A stretch of 64,000 nucleotides of DNA from Klebsiella pneumoniae (GCF_000742135.1 NZ_KN046818.1:4221447-4285446); one strand, 5' to 3'. Counted from the stretch's first letter, positions 48,563 to 58,443 are shown. The notes: generated from the sequence alone by a model not told the origin. A program made the numbers and translations.

Positions 48563-50197
48563 ATGAATAAAAAGATGGCCGTACCACGCTCACAGGCGGT
48601 TGGTCCCAACAGCACTCGGACCAACACCCGCCATGAGCAAGAGACGGATGTATTGTTGATTGGCGGCGGCATTATGAGCGCCACACTGGGAACCTGGCTG
48701 CAGGAGCTTGAGCCAGACTGGTCTATTACCATGGTTGAGCAGATGTCCAGCGTGGCGGAAGAGAGCTCAAACGGGTGGAATAATGCGGGTACCGGCCACG
48801 CGGCGCTGATGGAGCTGAACTACACGCCGCAGACCGCCAACGGCATCAATATCGACAAAGCGGTCGACATCAACGAAGCCTTCCATATCTCGCGTCAGTT
48901 CTGGGCGCATCAGGTGACGCGCGGCGTCCTGAACAAACCAAAATCTTTCATTAACAGCGTGCCGCACATGAGCTTTGTGTGGGGCGAAGATAACGTCAAC
49001 TTCCTGCGTGCGCGCTACGCGGCGCTGCAGCAAAGTGAACTGTTCCGCGGTATTCGCTATTCTGAAGACCATCAGCAGATCAAAGCCTGGGCGCCGCTGG
49101 TGATGGAAGGCCGCGACCCGCTGCAAAAGGTCGCCGCCACTCGCTCAGAAGTGGGAACCGACGTCAACTATGGTGAAATTACCCGCCAGCTGATCGCCGG
49201 TCTGCAAAAGCATGATAATTTCTCCCTACAGCTGGGCACCGTGGTGCGTCGCTTCAAGCGCAACGCCGACAAGAGCTGGACGGTCACCCTGGCGGATGCC
49301 GACAATCGTCGTCAGAAGCGGGTCATTAAAGCTAAATTTATCTTTATCGGCGCCGGCGGCGCAGCGCTGACCCTGCTGCAGGAGACCGGCATTCCGCAGG
49401 CCAAAGAGTATGCGGGCTTCCCGGTCGGCGGCCAGTTCCTGGTCTGCGAAAATCCGGAGGTGGTGAACCACCATCTGGCGAAGGTCTACGGTCAGGCCGA
49501 AGTGGGCGCGCCGCCGATGTCGGTGCCGCACATCGATACCCGTATTATCGACGGTAAACGCGTGGTGCTGTTCGGACCATTCGCCACCTTCTCGACCCGT
49601 TTCCTGAAGAACGGTTCGCTGTGGGATCTGCTGGCCTCGACGAATACCTCAAATATTTTGCCAATGCTCAACGTCGGCCTGGACAACTTCGATCTGGTAA
49701 AATATCTGATTAGCCAGGTGATGCAGAAAGATAAAGATCGTCTGGCCGCGCTGTGCGAATATTATCCGGAAGCGCGGAAAGAGGACTGGCGGTTGTGGCA
49801 GGCCGGTCAGCGCGTGCAGATCATTAAGCGCGACGCGAAGAAGGGCGGGGTACTGCGCCTGGGCACCGAAGTGGTCAGCGATGATGAAGGCACCGTCGCG
49901 GCGCTTCTCGGCGCGTCGCCAGGGGCCTCCACCGCGGCGCCTATCATGCTGCAGCTAATGGAAAAAGTGTTTAAAGATAAAGTCAATTCGCCGGAATGGC
50001 AGGCCAAGCTGAAGGCGATCATCCCAACCTACGGTATTCGTCTTGACGGCAACCCGGCGGAGATCGAGAAAGCGCTGGCGTGGACCAGTGAAGTGCTGGA
50101 ACTGAAATATGAGCCAGCCGGGGCGGTGGATGAGGTACCGCAGGCGGAGCTGAAGCCGCTGAGCGGCGGCAAGCCGATGGCGGATATCGCGCTCTGA
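48563..50197 (+). CDS. mqo: Malate:quinone oxidoreductase
   Basis: Mqo (544 residues) is a membrane-associated FAD enzyme oxidising malate to oxaloacetate and passing electrons to quinone. The FAD fold is [17 protein letters not shown] near residue 27. Other family segments are [39 protein letters not shown] and [13 protein letters not shown]. The N-terminal ~25 residues differ from E. coli and look like an unstructured polar leader. It is divergent from the SulP gene. Confidence 0.94.
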   Translation: MNKKMAVPRSQAVGPNSTRTNTRHEQETDVLLIGGGIMSATLGTWLQELEPDWSITMVEQMSSVAEESSNGWNNAGTGHAALMELNYTPQTANGINIDKAVDINEAFHISRQFWAHQVTRGVLNKPKSFINSVPHMSFVWGEDNVNFLRARYAALQQSELFRGIRYSEDHQQIKAWAPLVMEGRDPLQKVAATRSEVGTDVNYGEITRQLIAGLQKHDNFSLQLGTVVRRFKRNADKSWTVTLADADNRRQKRVIKAKFIFIGAGGAALTLLQETGIPQAKEYAGFPVGGQFLVCENPEVVNHHLAKVYGQAEVGAPPMSVPHIDTRIIDGKRVVLFGPFATFSTRFLKNGSLWDLLASTNTSNILPMLNVGLDNFDLVKYLISQVMQKDKDRLAALCEYYPEARKEDWRLWQAGQRVQIIKRDAKKGGVLRLGTEVVSDDEGTVAALLGASPGASTAAPIMLQLMEKVFKDKVNSPEWQAKLKAIIPTYGIRLDGNPAEIEKALAWTSEVLELKYEPAGAVDEVPQAELKPLSGGKPMADIAL

Positions 50198-50212
50198 TAA
50201 ACGCTCTGACAA

Positions 50213-50242
50213 AAACGGCAGCCTGCGGGCTGCCGTTTTTTA
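50213..50242. terminator. Terminator between mqo and eco
   Basis: AAAAACGGCAGCC, TGCG loop and GGCTGCCGTTTTTT form an 8-bp GC stem extended by A/T pairs. It can serve mqo (+) and the convergent eco gene (-). Confidence 0.92.
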
Positions 50243-50263
50243 TTGCCGTTTGCGCTGTTCGCC

Positions 50264-50755
50264 TTAGCGGACGACGGCGTTGCCGATAGTCTCGTCGGCG
50301 CGCCAGATGCGATATTTCACATCGACATTGCTCGGCGTGTATACCACGATCGGCAGTTTGCTGTTGTAGCGCAGCATGGCGTCATCCCCGAGGCCGGCAG
50401 TGACAAATTTCTTCTCTTTTTTGCCGTCCGGGCAGGCCATCATGGTGGATACCGGGCCGCTCAGCTTCTCAAAGACATAGTAATCATAGCCCCAGCCTTC
50501 CAGGGTTTTACTTTCCAGTTCCCCGCCGAGACGATGATGGTTGCAGTCGACTTCCAGCGTCTGGCCGATCATCAGCTCAACCTTGAGCGCCGACTCATCC
50601 TGCTGCTGCGGCAGCTGAATAACCTGACGCTTCATGCCTTTTTCCGCTTTCGGGAACGGCGCGACTTTTTCCAGCGGCTGGTCTGCGGCCAATGCGCCAG
50701 CGGACATGCAGGCGGCGGTCAGCAGAGAAACGGCTAGCGTAGTGATTTTTTTCAC
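50264..50755 (-). CDS. eco: Ecotin, periplasmic serine protease inhibitor
   Basis: Ecotin (163 residues) dimerises and blocks trypsin-like, chymotrypsin-like and elastase proteases, protecting cells from host enzymes. A signal peptide ([23 protein letters not shown]) is cleaved after residue 23. The reactive loop STMMACPDG contains the P1 methionine and the disulfide Cys, its partner Cys being in LEVDCNHH. Convergent with mqo. Confidence 0.96.
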   Translation of the reverse strand: MKKITTLAVSLLTAACMSAGALAADQPLEKVAPFPKAEKGMKRQVIQLPQQQDESALKVELMIGQTLEVDCNHHRLGGELESKTLEGWGYDYYVFEKLSGPVSTMMACPDGKKEKKFVTAGLGDDAMLRYNSKLPIVVYTPSNVDVKYRIWRADETIGNAVVR

Positions 50756-50929
50756 GGTTGATCATCCTTTATTTTCGTTCCTGACAGAGATAGCCTATCA
50801 TCACTCAGCTGAATGTTAAGATTTATTTACCAATTTTTGCAAAATGAATAGTGTTATTTACTGGTAAGACATCGGCCGCGCAGAGCGCAACAGAGGCGCT
50901 GGCGGGCCGCCAGCCCCCTGCCGGGAAAG

Positions 50930-52039
50930 CTATTCATTACGGCTATTTTTCGCTTCCTCAATAAACTCTTCATCGATTTCATCGGTATTGCCGGCATGTT
51001 CTCGTCCCGACAGCAGGTTCCAGCAGGCGATAAACAGGGCGGCGATCAGCGGCCCGATCACGAAGCCGTTGATACCGTAGATCTCCATGCCGCCCAGAGT
51101 GGCGATAAGGATCAGATAGTCCGGCATCCTGGTATCCTTGCCCACCAGCAGTGGACGCAGAATGTTATCCACCAGGCCAATCACAATCACAAAGAAGCCG
51201 ACGATAAAGGCGCCCTGCCACAGCTGGCCGGTGGCGAAGAGGTAGATGGCCGCTGGCACCCAGATAATGGCCGAGCCCACCGCCGGGATAAGCGACAGAA
51301 ACGCCATCAGCGCTCCCCAGAGAATGCTGCCGTCCAGACCGGCGATCCAGAAGGCAAAGCCACCCAGCGCCCCCTGCGCCAGCGCCACGGCGACGGTACC
51401 TTTTACCGTGGCGCGGGCCACAGCGGCGAATTTAGCGAACAAATGCTGCTTCACATAGCTTGATAACGGTAGAGACTCGAGGATCAACAGCACCAGATAA
51501 GGTCCATCCTTCAGCAGGAAAAACAGCAGATACAGCATGATGCCGAAGCTGACGGTGAAGCCAAAAGTCCCTTTGCCAATCAGAAACGCGCTGCCGGCCA
51601 GATACTGACCGCCTTTCAGAGCGGCATCAGAGAGCTGCTGCTGGATCTGCTGCGCGCTATCAAGGTTATGATCGGCGAGGAAGCTTCTGGCCCAGCCGGG
51701 AAGATGGGCGAACAGGCTGGCGACCACCGTCGGAAACTGGGTGTCGTTATGCTGCAGTTTGCTGTACACCAGGTTGAGCTCGTAGGCCAGCGAGGAGAGA
51801 ATGATAGCCAGCGGCGTAAAAACGATAAGACAGATAATGACGATGGTCATCAGCGCCGCGAGGCCATTGCGCTCGCCGAGGCGGGTACGGATCTTGTTTT
51901 TGACCGGATTAAAAATCACCGCGAGGATCGCAGCCCAAAGGATGGCGGAATAATAGGGTGAGAGAACATCAAAAAAGGCCAGGGTTACAATGAAGACGAT
52001 AAGGATGAAAAATCCTTTGGTAAGTCCATTAACTCTCAT
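50930..52039 (-). CDS. AI-2E family transporter
   Basis: A 369-residue integral membrane protein of the AI-2E (TqsA/YdiK/PerM) family, with about eight hydrophobic segments. Family features are the N-terminal SPYYSAILWAAILAVIFNP and the C-terminal FVIVIGLVDNILRPLLVGKD and GGMEIYGINGFVIGPLIAAL. It differs clearly from E. coli YdiK and TqsA as remembered, so no symbol is given. Members move autoinducer-2 or ions, or are uncharacterised. The acidic C-terminal tail (DEIDEEFIEEAK) is cytoplasmic. Monocistronic; it occupies part of the place where nap-ccm lies in E. coli. Confidence 0.85.
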   Translation of the reverse strand: MRVNGLTKGFFILIVFIVTLAFFDVLSPYYSAILWAAILAVIFNPVKNKIRTRLGERNGLAALMTIVIICLIVFTPLAIILSSLAYELNLVYSKLQHNDTQFPTVVASLFAHLPGWARSFLADHNLDSAQQIQQQLSDAALKGGQYLAGSAFLIGKGTFGFTVSFGIMLYLLFFLLKDGPYLVLLILESLPLSSYVKQHLFAKFAAVARATVKGTVAVALAQGALGGFAFWIAGLDGSILWGALMAFLSLIPAVGSAIIWVPAAIYLFATGQLWQGAFIVGFFVIVIGLVDNILRPLLVGKDTRMPDYLILIATLGGMEIYGINGFVIGPLIAALFIACWNLLSGREHAGNTDEIDEEFIEEAKNSRNE

Positions 52040-52182
52040 GTTATCCGCTCCTGCTTATGAGTCATACGGTCGAATAATAGATGCTACGACGTAATTTACC
52101 ATCAGGATAGTCGTACATCTTCACGATACATTGAAGAAAGGGCACAAATTAAGCGAGCGGGCGGCAACAGGGGAAACAGGCA

Positions 52183-52212
52183 TAAAAAAACCAGCCTTAA
52201 AAGGCTGGTTTC
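52183..52212 (-). terminator. tRNA-Pro terminator
   Basis: On the minus strand AAACCAGCC, a short loop and GGCTGGTTT are followed by seven T in total, ending the tRNA transcript 12 bases after the CCA. Confidence 0.92.
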
Positions 52213-52223
52213 TGTGGAGTTTT

Positions 52224-52300
52224 TGGTCGGCACGAGAGGATTTGAACCTCCGACCCCCGACACCCCATGACGGTGCGCTACCAGGCTGCGCTACGTGCCG
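52224..52300 (-). tRNA. proL: tRNA-Pro, anticodon GGG
   Basis: The minus strand gives a 77-base cloverleaf. The acceptor stem is CGGCACG/CGTGCCG with an encoded CCA end. The anticodon arm CCGTC-ATGGGGT-GTCGG carries GGG, and the T arm contains GGTTCAAATCC. As recalled, it equals E. coli ProL, which reads CCC and CCU. It is a lone tRNA; I see no integrase or attachment duplication next to it. Confidence 0.98.
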
Positions 52301-52314
52301 ACGCGTGGGGAACA

Positions 52315-52342
52315 ATATTACCCGTTCCCCAGGCGAATGCAA
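52315..52342 (-). promoter_or_regulatory. proL promoter
   Basis: On the minus strand TTGCAT (52337-52342) and TAATAT (52315-52320) with a 16-bp spacer precede the tRNA by 14 bases. The GC-rich start region suggests stringent control. Confidence 0.75.
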
Positions 52343-52376
52343 GCGGGTCACGCGCGATTGATTCATAATTAATCAA

Positions 52377-54137
52377 TCAGTTAGCGATAAAGCGTTTTTC
52401 GTCAGTCAGGACCTGCAGCAACAGACTGAGCTGCGGTTTCTGATCTTTAATTTTCTCGCCGTCGCGGCTCCAGGTGGTATAGGTGCCGTTATGGTTGAGG
52501 ACCACGGTGATGGTCGGGGTGGTGATGGCCAGCGTATCGCCGTTGGCCGCGGTGACCCAGTTACGACGCCGCGCGGCGCTGAACAGATCTTCTCCCTGCG
52601 AGTACTCATTGGCCGGCGTCGAAACGTGAAGCAGGCGCTGCATCAGCGTAGTCATCACATCTTTGTTATCGGTCAGGGTGGCAATCTCCTGCGCCGGCGT
52701 GCCCGGCCAGTGAATAACCAGCGGCACCTGCAGCTGCTCGCGCGACCAGTCGAACGCGTCGTGTTTCGCATTCAGCGGCTTGCCGTGGCCGCCGGTAATA
52801 ATTACCACCGTATTATCGAGTTTGCCGGCTTCGCGCAGCGCAGTCAGCACCCGATCGATCTGGGCATCAACGTCGCCTGCCGCCTTGCTGTAGCGGCGGA
52901 CAAAGCCCTGCTGCTGCGTGTCGTCGAGAGTGGTGCCATTGAGCGAGATCCACGAGAACCAGCGATTCTCATCCTGCGCGTAACGGTCCAGCCAGCCGAT
53001 CCACTGATTGGCCGTCTGCTCGTCGCTCTGGGTCTTCGCGCTCGGCAGCGAGAAATCGGAGAGCAGCGCCTGGCGATACAGCGGGCTGCTAAACCCATCG
53101 GAGGAGAAGAGGCCCAGCTGGTAGCCCTGCTGGTTGAGGGCGGTAATCAGCGCGGCGGGAATACGCGCCGAGAGGACACCGTCCATATAGCCAGGCGAAA
53201 TACCGTAGAACAAGCCAAACAGGCCGCTGTCGGCGGTATTGCCCGAGCTCATATGCTGGGTAAAGTTAACGTTTTCTTTGGCAAATGCCGCCAGCGCCGG
53301 CATGGTCTTTTCAAACCGCGAGTAGTTCAGGTTGTCGACGGTGATCAGCAGCACGTTGTAGCCCGCGCCGAGGTCACGGTAGCGCAGGTTGCTAAGCGGA
53401 TACTGGACCGATACCGCCTCCGGCGCCCCTTGCTCCACCAGACGACGCTGATAATCCTGGGCGTCGAGCAGGCCATGTTTCTCAAGGAAACGACGGGCGG
53501 TCATCGGATAGGAGAGCGGCAGATTCGCCCGCTGCATAGTGATCGGGCGATAGAAATTGGCGTCCGCCCAGATATAGACCAGGTGGCTGCTGACGAACGA
53601 CAAAAAGAAGAACCAGGCGACCGGGCGGGCGTAATGGCGGCGGCGCGTCAGGCTGCGCAGCTTTTGCCAGCTCCAGGTGGCGAAGAGCATTTCAATCAAA
53701 AAGATGACCGGGACGCTGATAAACATCAGCTGCCAGTCGCGCGCCATCTCATTCTGGTCAGGGTTGATGACCAGCTCCCAGACGACCGGGTTTAAGTGCA
53801 GATGGAAGCGGGTAAAAACCTCGCTGTCTATCAGCAGCAGCGTCATCCCGGCGGTGGCAAGGATCACCGACAGGAAGCGCATCAGGCGCTGCGAGACCAC
53901 GATAAAGGTCAACGGAAAGAGGACCAGCACATAGCTGGTAAACACCAGAAAGCTGAAATGCCCGACGAGACTGACGTACGAAAACAGTCGTCCGGCAAGC
54001 GTCGTCGGCCAGTCGGCGACAAAAAGGTAGCGGCTGCCGAGCACCATGGCCAACAACATGTTGAACAGGGCGAACCAGTGCCCCCAGCTAACCATCTGGG
54101 AGACTTTTTCTCGGTAGGGCTGACGTAGAGTCACCAT
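52377..54137 (-). CDS. yejM: Inner membrane LPS regulator YejM (LapC/PbgA)
   Basis: A 586-residue protein, equal to E. coli YejM/LapC/PbgA. Five transmembrane helices fill residues ~15-190, a basic linker follows (SLTRRRHYAR), and the periplasmic sulfatase-like domain starts around 245 (YNVLLITVDNLNYSRF, SSGNTADSGLFGLFYG). It senses periplasmic-leaflet LPS and, through LapB, controls FtsH degradation of LpxC, setting lipid A synthesis. The usual metal nucleophile of active sulfatases is altered, consistent with a signalling role. yejL lies 18 bp upstream on the same strand. Confidence 0.96.
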   Translation of the reverse strand: MVTLRQPYREKVSQMVSWGHWFALFNMLLAMVLGSRYLFVADWPTTLAGRLFSYVSLVGHFSFLVFTSYVLVLFPLTFIVVSQRLMRFLSVILATAGMTLLLIDSEVFTRFHLHLNPVVWELVINPDQNEMARDWQLMFISVPVIFLIEMLFATWSWQKLRSLTRRRHYARPVAWFFFLSFVSSHLVYIWADANFYRPITMQRANLPLSYPMTARRFLEKHGLLDAQDYQRRLVEQGAPEAVSVQYPLSNLRYRDLGAGYNVLLITVDNLNYSRFEKTMPALAAFAKENVNFTQHMSSGNTADSGLFGLFYGISPGYMDGVLSARIPAALITALNQQGYQLGLFSSDGFSSPLYRQALLSDFSLPSAKTQSDEQTANQWIGWLDRYAQDENRWFSWISLNGTTLDDTQQQGFVRRYSKAAGDVDAQIDRVLTALREAGKLDNTVVIITGGHGKPLNAKHDAFDWSREQLQVPLVIHWPGTPAQEIATLTDNKDVMTTLMQRLLHVSTPANEYSQGEDLFSAARRRNWVTAANGDTLAITTPTITVVLNHNGTYTTWSRDGEKIKDQKPQLSLLLQVLTDEKRFIAN

Positions 54138-54155
54138 ATACTGTTGCTGTTATCC

Positions 54156-54383
54156 TTAATGCGCTGGATCGTCGTTAATCGAAGATTGCAAAGCCTGCGC
54201 GAAAGAACGGGCGATGGCCTGACGCTGCGCCGGCGCGACGCTACTGTTGATCAGGTTGGTCACCATATTGCCTAACACCATCAGTGAAAGGTCCACCGGG
54301 GCTTTGTGTGATTCCAGGACGTTCGTCAGCTCGCTGAGCAACTGTTCGACCTGTTGATCGCTATAGCGGGAAATTTGCGGCAT
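54156..54383 (-). CDS. yejL: UPF0352 protein YejL
   Basis: A 75-residue conserved protein of unknown function, starting [19 protein letters not shown]. The ATG at 54383 gives the exact E. coli length; the frame stays open further upstream but without conservation. It appears all-helical and contains [11 protein letters not shown]. It is likely cotranscribed with yejM and divergent from yejK. Confidence 0.93.
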   Translation of the reverse strand: MPQISRYSDQQVEQLLSELTNVLESHKAPVDLSLMVLGNMVTNLINSSVAPAQRQAIARSFAQALQSSINDDPAH

Positions 54384-54569
54384 AAACTCAAAATCTGTTT
54401 GTTCGTGAAAGGGCAACATATTACCGTAGCAGCAGCTTTTTTTCCGCATTTTTTCGCCGCGGCGCAAAAGCGCATCAATCGACGGTAACGACGTCGAAAT
54501 GTGTGGCGCCAGTTGCGTCGGCCACCCGGCGGTGGTTGAATACCGCCCGGTCTAAAAGGAGAGTTTAAC

Positions 54570-55577
54570 ATGAGTCTGGATATCGACCAGATTGCCCTGC
54601 ATCAGTTAATCAAACGTGATGAACAAAATCTGGAGCTGGTGCTGCGCGAGTCACTGCTGGAGCCGAACGCGACGGTCGTCGAGATGATGGCTGAACTGCA
54701 CCGGGTCTATAGCGCCAAAAGCAAAGCCTATGGCTTGTTCAATGAAGAGAGCGAACTGGCCCAGGCGCTGCGCCTGCAGCGTCAGGGGGAAGAAGAGTTT
54801 CTGGCGTTTAGCCGCGCGGCGACCGGTCGCCTGCGCGATGAGCTGGCGAAATACCCGTTCGCCGAAGGAGGCATTGTCCTCTTCTGCCAGTATCGTTACC
54901 TTGCGGTCGAGTATCTGCTGGTGGCGGTACTCAATAACCTGAGCAGTATGCGCGTCAACGAAGAGCTGGATATCCGCTCGACCCATTATCTGGATATTAA
55001 CCATGCCGATATCGTCGCGCGCATCGATCTCACCGAATGGGAAACCAACCCGGAGTCGACCCGCTATCTGACCTTCCTGAAAGGGCGGGTAGGGCGCAAA
55101 GTGGCCGATTTCTTTATGGATTTCCTCGGCGCCAGCGAAGGGCTTAACGCCAAAGCGCAGAACCGCGGCCTGCTGCAGGCGGTGGATGACTTCGCCGCCG
55201 ATGCCCAGCTTGATAAATCCGAGCGACAGAACGTGCGCCAGCAGGTCTACGCCTACTGCAACGAACAGCTGCAGGCTGGGGAAGAGATTGAGCTGGAGTC
55301 GCTGTCCAAAGAGCTCGCCGGCGTCAGCGAAAAGAGCTTCCAGGAATTCACCGCTGAGCAGGGCTATGAGCTGGAAGAGAGCTTCCCGGCGGATCGCAGC
55401 ACCTTACGTCAGCTGACCAAGTTTGCCGGCAGCGGCGGCGGATTGACCATTAACTTCGACGCCATGCTGCTGGGCGAACGCGTATTCTGGGATCCCGCCA
55501 CTGATACCCTGACCATTAAGGGTACCCCGCCGAATCTGCGCGACCAGCTGCAGCGCCGGACGTCAGGCGGCAATTAA
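54570..55577 (+). CDS. yejK: Nucleoid-associated protein YejK
   Basis: A 335-residue nucleoid-associated protein (NdpA family), same length as E. coli YejK. The N-terminus reads [19 protein letters not shown]; conserved inner segments include [27 protein letters not shown] and [12 protein letters not shown]. Its molecular role is little known beyond binding to the nucleoid. Preceded by AAGGAG and divergent from yejL across 186 bp. Confidence 0.94.
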   Translation: MSLDIDQIALHQLIKRDEQNLELVLRESLLEPNATVVEMMAELHRVYSAKSKAYGLFNEESELAQALRLQRQGEEEFLAFSRAATGRLRDELAKYPFAEGGIVLFCQYRYLAVEYLLVAVLNNLSSMRVNEELDIRSTHYLDINHADIVARIDLTEWETNPESTRYLTFLKGRVGRKVADFFMDFLGASEGLNAKAQNRGLLQAVDDFAADAQLDKSERQNVRQQVYAYCNEQLQAGEEIELESLSKELAGVSEKSFQEFTAEQGYELEESFPADRSTLRQLTKFAGSGGGLTINFDAMLLGERVFWDPATDTLTIKGTPPNLRDQLQRRTSGGN

Positions 55578-55596
55578 GCCCTGTGCCCCGGCGGCG

Positions 55597-56358
55597 CTAC
55601 CGCTGAACGGGGACGATCTCCACGCCGCTCTGCACCAACTGTTGGCGCAGCGCGGCGTCGGGTTCTCCATCGACAATCAGCGTACTGGCGAGGCTCAGCT
55701 CGCCGATGGCAAAGGCCGACGCGGCGTTGAGCTTCTCCCGGGAGGCCATTACCACGGTTTCTGCCGCCCTGGCCGTCAGCGCGCGCTTGATGCCTGCCTC
55801 TTCGTAATCACCGGTGGTGAAACCCGCCCGCGGGTGGACGCCGGTCACCCCCATAAAGAACAGATCGGCGTTGATCCGCGCCATTCCCGCCAGCGTCTCG
55901 GCGCCGACGGCGACAACCGAATGTTTGAATACTCTGCCGCCGAGCAGGATCACCTCGATTCGCGGGTGGTCCACCAGCGCCACGGCGATGCCCGGGCTGT
56001 GGGTGACCACCGTGCAGCTGAGGTCGGCGGGTAAAAAGCCGATCATCGCCGCGGTGGTGGTGCCGCCATCGACAATCACCACCTGTCCCGGCTGGATCAG
56101 GGCGGCGGCGGCGCGGGCGACCGCCTGCTTGGAGGCGATCTGCACGCTTTTGCGCGTTTCAATTGGCGCAATGGCGGCGGATACCGGCAATGCCCCGCCA
56201 TGGACCCGCTGCAGTTTTCCCTCCGCCGCCAGCTCGCGCAGATCGCGGCGAATGGAGTCCTCGGAGACGTTAAACCGCTGGCTTAGCTCCCCGGACATCA
56301 CCTGTTTTTCCTCGGTGAGGATCTGGAGGATCTGCTGTTTTCTCTGACTGGCGAGCAT
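55597..56358 (-). CDS. DeoR family transcriptional regulator
   Basis: A 253-residue DeoR/GlpR-type repressor. The N-terminal helix-turn-helix reads MLASQRKQQILQILTEE, then MSGELSQRFNVSEDSIRRDL and VHGGALPVS. The C-terminal sugar-phosphate isomerase-like sensor domain has VIVDGGTTT and GVTGVHPRAGFTTGDYEEA. The ATG at 56358 has AAGGAA upstream and starts in the family manner; an in-frame ATG at 56403 would enter the divergent promoter region. Its neighbour is a NUDIX hydrolase on the other strand, the likely target. The ligand is unknown. Confidence 0.88.
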   Translation of the reverse strand: MLASQRKQQILQILTEEKQVMSGELSQRFNVSEDSIRRDLRELAAEGKLQRVHGGALPVSAAIAPIETRKSVQIASKQAVARAAAALIQPGQVVIVDGGTTTAAMIGFLPADLSCTVVTHSPGIAVALVDHPRIEVILLGGRVFKHSVVAVGAETLAGMARINADLFFMGVTGVHPRAGFTTGDYEEAGIKRALTARAAETVVMASREKLNAASAFAIGELSLASTLIVDGEPDAALRQQLVQSGVEIVPVQR

Positions 56359-56381
56359 CGGTTTTCCTTCATCGAATGATC

Positions 56382-56410
56382 TTGTTTGTGCACGATTATG
56401 CATGTTATGG
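56382..56410 (+). promoter_or_regulatory. Candidate promoter of the NUDIX gene
   Basis: TTGTTT (56382-56387) and TTATGG (56405-56410) with a 17-bp spacer lie about 30 bases before the ATG. The spacer holds partly symmetrical GTGCAC and TGCATG elements that could bind the divergent DeoR protein. Confidence 0.5.
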
Positions 56411-56440
56411 TGCCTGCTGTCACCTCAAAGGGGAAATAAC

Positions 56441-57037
56441 ATGCAAACACACGCACCGCACGTCCGCCACGTTCGCGAGACGCTGCTCTCGGATAACTGG
56501 TACACGTTGAAAAAATATACCTTCGAACTGCTGCGTCGGGACGGTCGCTGGCAGGAGCAGAGCCGCGAGGCTTATGACCGGGGCAACGGCGCAGTCATTT
56601 TACTCTACAACCGGGAAAAGCGGACGGTGGTCCTGACCCGTCAGTTCCGTTTTCCGGTATTTACTCATGGCCACGACGGATATCTCATTGAGGCGGCCGC
56701 CGGGCTGTTGGATAACGCCTCGCCGGAGGCGCGGATCGTTGCCGAAGCGGAAGAGGAGACCGGCTTTCGCGTGACGCGTGTCGAACCCGTCTTCACCGTC
56801 TTTATGAGCCCCGGCTCCGTCACCGAAAAACTCTACTTTTTTATCGCCGAATATCAGGCCGATGACCGTCGGGGCGACGGCGGCGGACTGGCGGCGGAAG
56901 GTGAGGATATTGAAGTACTGGAGTGGCCGCTGACGCGGGCGCTGCAGGCTATTCGCGATGGCGAGATCATGGATGCTAAAACCATTATCCTGCTGCAACA
57001 CCTGGCGCTGAATGCCGACACGCTCCTCGCCGGCTGA
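56441..57037 (+). CDS. NUDIX hydrolase, NudK-like (GDP-mannose pyrophosphatase family)
   Basis: A 198-residue protein like E. coli NudK (YffH) and ADP-ribose pyrophosphatases: SDNWYTLKKYTFELLRRDG, then EAYDRGNGAVILLYN, then VLTRQFRFPV. The Nudix box is GLLDNASPEARIVAEAEEET split here for length, with the EEET-G acidic core intact and Ala in place of the first Arg of REUXEE, a change common in this subfamily. It probably cleaves a nucleotide sugar such as GDP-mannose. GGGG precedes the ATG at 56441. Probably a paralogue, as nudK proper is usually elsewhere. Confidence 0.85.
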   Translation: MQTHAPHVRHVRETLLSDNWYTLKKYTFELLRRDGRWQEQSREAYDRGNGAVILLYNREKRTVVLTRQFRFPVFTHGHDGYLIEAAAGLLDNASPEARIVAEAEEETGFRVTRVEPVFTVFMSPGSVTEKLYFFIAEYQADDRRGDGGGLAAEGEDIEVLEWPLTRALQAIRDGEIMDAKTIILLQHLALNADTLLAG

Positions 57038-57055
57038 GCGGCAAGGAGCGGGGAG

Positions 57056-58342
57056 TTAACGCAGCTCGCGGGCAATGGCGCTGTACATCAGCGCCGCTTC
57101 CAACGGCTGAGCGTTGAAGGAAGGTTCCGCCTGCGGCCAGGTCGACCACTGGACGATCACCAGGTGTTCCGCGCGGTTCACCATGATCACCTGGCCGTAG
57201 ATCCCCAGTGCCCACAGCGACCCTTTAAGCCCTTCCTGCGGCGTCGGCTGGACGTTTTGCGCATTCGCCGGAATCGCGTTATTCCACCACTGATAGCCGT
57301 AAATACCCTCCGGATGCGCTGCCGAGACCGAGTTTAGCGCCTTGGTCCAGCTGGCGGCTTGATCGAACCAGCCAGTCGGCACCAGCTGTTTGCCATTGCT
57401 TAACCGACCGTCACGGGCGACGAATTCACCAAAGCGGCCCCAGTCTTCAAGGGTGGCGTTAAAGCCGTGGGCGCCGACGTCGTGCTTCCCTTGCTGATAA
57501 GCATGCCACACGCCGTCGTGGGCCATCCCGGCCGGCTGCCATAGAGCCTGTTCAAGCCAGGCGGCCAGCGACATGCCGGTGGCGCGCTCCAGGATATCCC
57601 CAAGCAGCCAGGCGCCGCCGGAAGAGTAGGACCACTGCTCGCCCGCCGGGTGTTGACGCGCCAGGCCAGTGACGATCTTACGCACGCAGGCATAGGCGCC
57701 GGGCTGCGCTTCACACTGGGTCAGGCGGGCGAAATGCGAGTGCGGGTCGGTGTAGTCTTCATTCCATTCCACCCCGCTGGTGTGTTGAATCAACTGCTTC
57801 AGCGTTACGCCGTCCCAGGCGGTGCCTTTCAGTTCGGGTTCATAAACGGTAATCAGGTCATCAAGGGAGTGGATTTTACCCTGTTGAATGGCGATACCGA
57901 CCAGCGTCGAGACCACCGATTTGCCTACCGAGCGCGAGGTCCACAGGGTGGTGTCGGTATTACCTTCGGCGAGATATTTCCAGGCGACTTTACCATCTTT
58001 CAGCACCAGCATACCGCTGACGTTCTCGCGCTTCAGGTAATCCTGCAAATTCCAGGTGTGGCCGTTGAGCGTATAGCGGGCATCGGTCAGTTGTTTTTCA
58101 GCGCGCTCCAGCGGCGTCGAGGCGCCGTGGCGGAAGACATCGCCGGCATAGTTGCGATAGTCATTGCGAAAGCCAATCACGCGTGAAGTCTGATCCCAGC
58201 TGAGCATGTCTTTGGCCGCGGGTAGCGTTTGATCGTAAGGCGTTGGGCAGACATCCAGCGTCAGGCTGCCGCAGTGTTGCGCCATTGCCGCCGCCGGCAG
58301 CGCCGCCAATATTAACGCCAGGGCCAGTGGTTTTCTTATCAT
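57056..58342 (-). CDS. Secreted serine hydrolase, class C beta-lactamase-like fold
   Basis: A 428-residue exported protein with signal peptide MIRKPLALALILAALPAAAMA. The penicillin-binding/beta-lactamase fold shows the SxxK nucleophile SVGK (Ser138, Lys141) and the YxS motif YSS (Tyr239). Other segments such as GMLVLKDGKVAWKY, LIQHTSGVEWNEDY and YGYQWWNN fit the esterase/6-aminohexanoate-dimer hydrolase branch rather than a true AmpC. Four or more cysteines suggest periplasmic disulfides. The ATG at 58342 has GAGGA 7 bases upstream; longer in-frame starts exist. It is divergent from a LysR gene, an ampR-ampC-like layout. Confidence 0.85.
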   Translation of the reverse strand: MIRKPLALALILAALPAAAMAQHCGSLTLDVCPTPYDQTLPAAKDMLSWDQTSRVIGFRNDYRNYAGDVFRHGASTPLERAEKQLTDARYTLNGHTWNLQDYLKRENVSGMLVLKDGKVAWKYLAEGNTDTTLWTSRSVGKSVVSTLVGIAIQQGKIHSLDDLITVYEPELKGTAWDGVTLKQLIQHTSGVEWNEDYTDPHSHFARLTQCEAQPGAYACVRKIVTGLARQHPAGEQWSYSSGGAWLLGDILERATGMSLAAWLEQALWQPAGMAHDGVWHAYQQGKHDVGAHGFNATLEDWGRFGEFVARDGRLSNGKQLVPTGWFDQAASWTKALNSVSAAHPEGIYGYQWWNNAIPANAQNVQPTPQEGLKGSLWALGIYGQVIMVNRAEHLVIVQWSTWPQAEPSFNAQPLEAALMYSAIARELR

Positions 58343-58421
58343 TGTCATTTCCTCGTTTGCCATAGATTCGCTGCGCAGTATATAAATCGGCGCGCGCCGG
58401 CTAAAATCAGCACATGGGGGA

Positions 58422-58443
58422 TTTTCCCCCTTAAGGGAGAAAA
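58422..58443. promoter_or_regulatory. 22-bp near-perfect palindrome at the lysR start
   Basis: Arms TTTTC-C-CCCTT and AAGGG-A-GAAAA meet at a central TTAA; only the pair at 58427/58438 mismatches. It ends three bases before the lysR ATG and covers part of its ribosome site. It could be an operator for the LysR protein or an RNA hairpin hiding the ribosome site. Confidence 0.7.

Noticed and set aside
52140..52400. Integration site of a mobile element at the lone tRNA-Pro
   Set aside because: No integrase gene, no duplicated tRNA 3' end and only ordinary core genes on both sides.
52491..53795. A 434-codon open frame opposite yejM
   Set aside because: Shadow of the conserved yejM gene.
57056..58342. 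Chromosomal AmpC beta-lactamase
   Set aside because: SxxK is present, but the YxN motif is YSS, no clear KTG is seen, and the rest of the sequence fits the esterase/aminohexanoate-dimer hydrolase branch.
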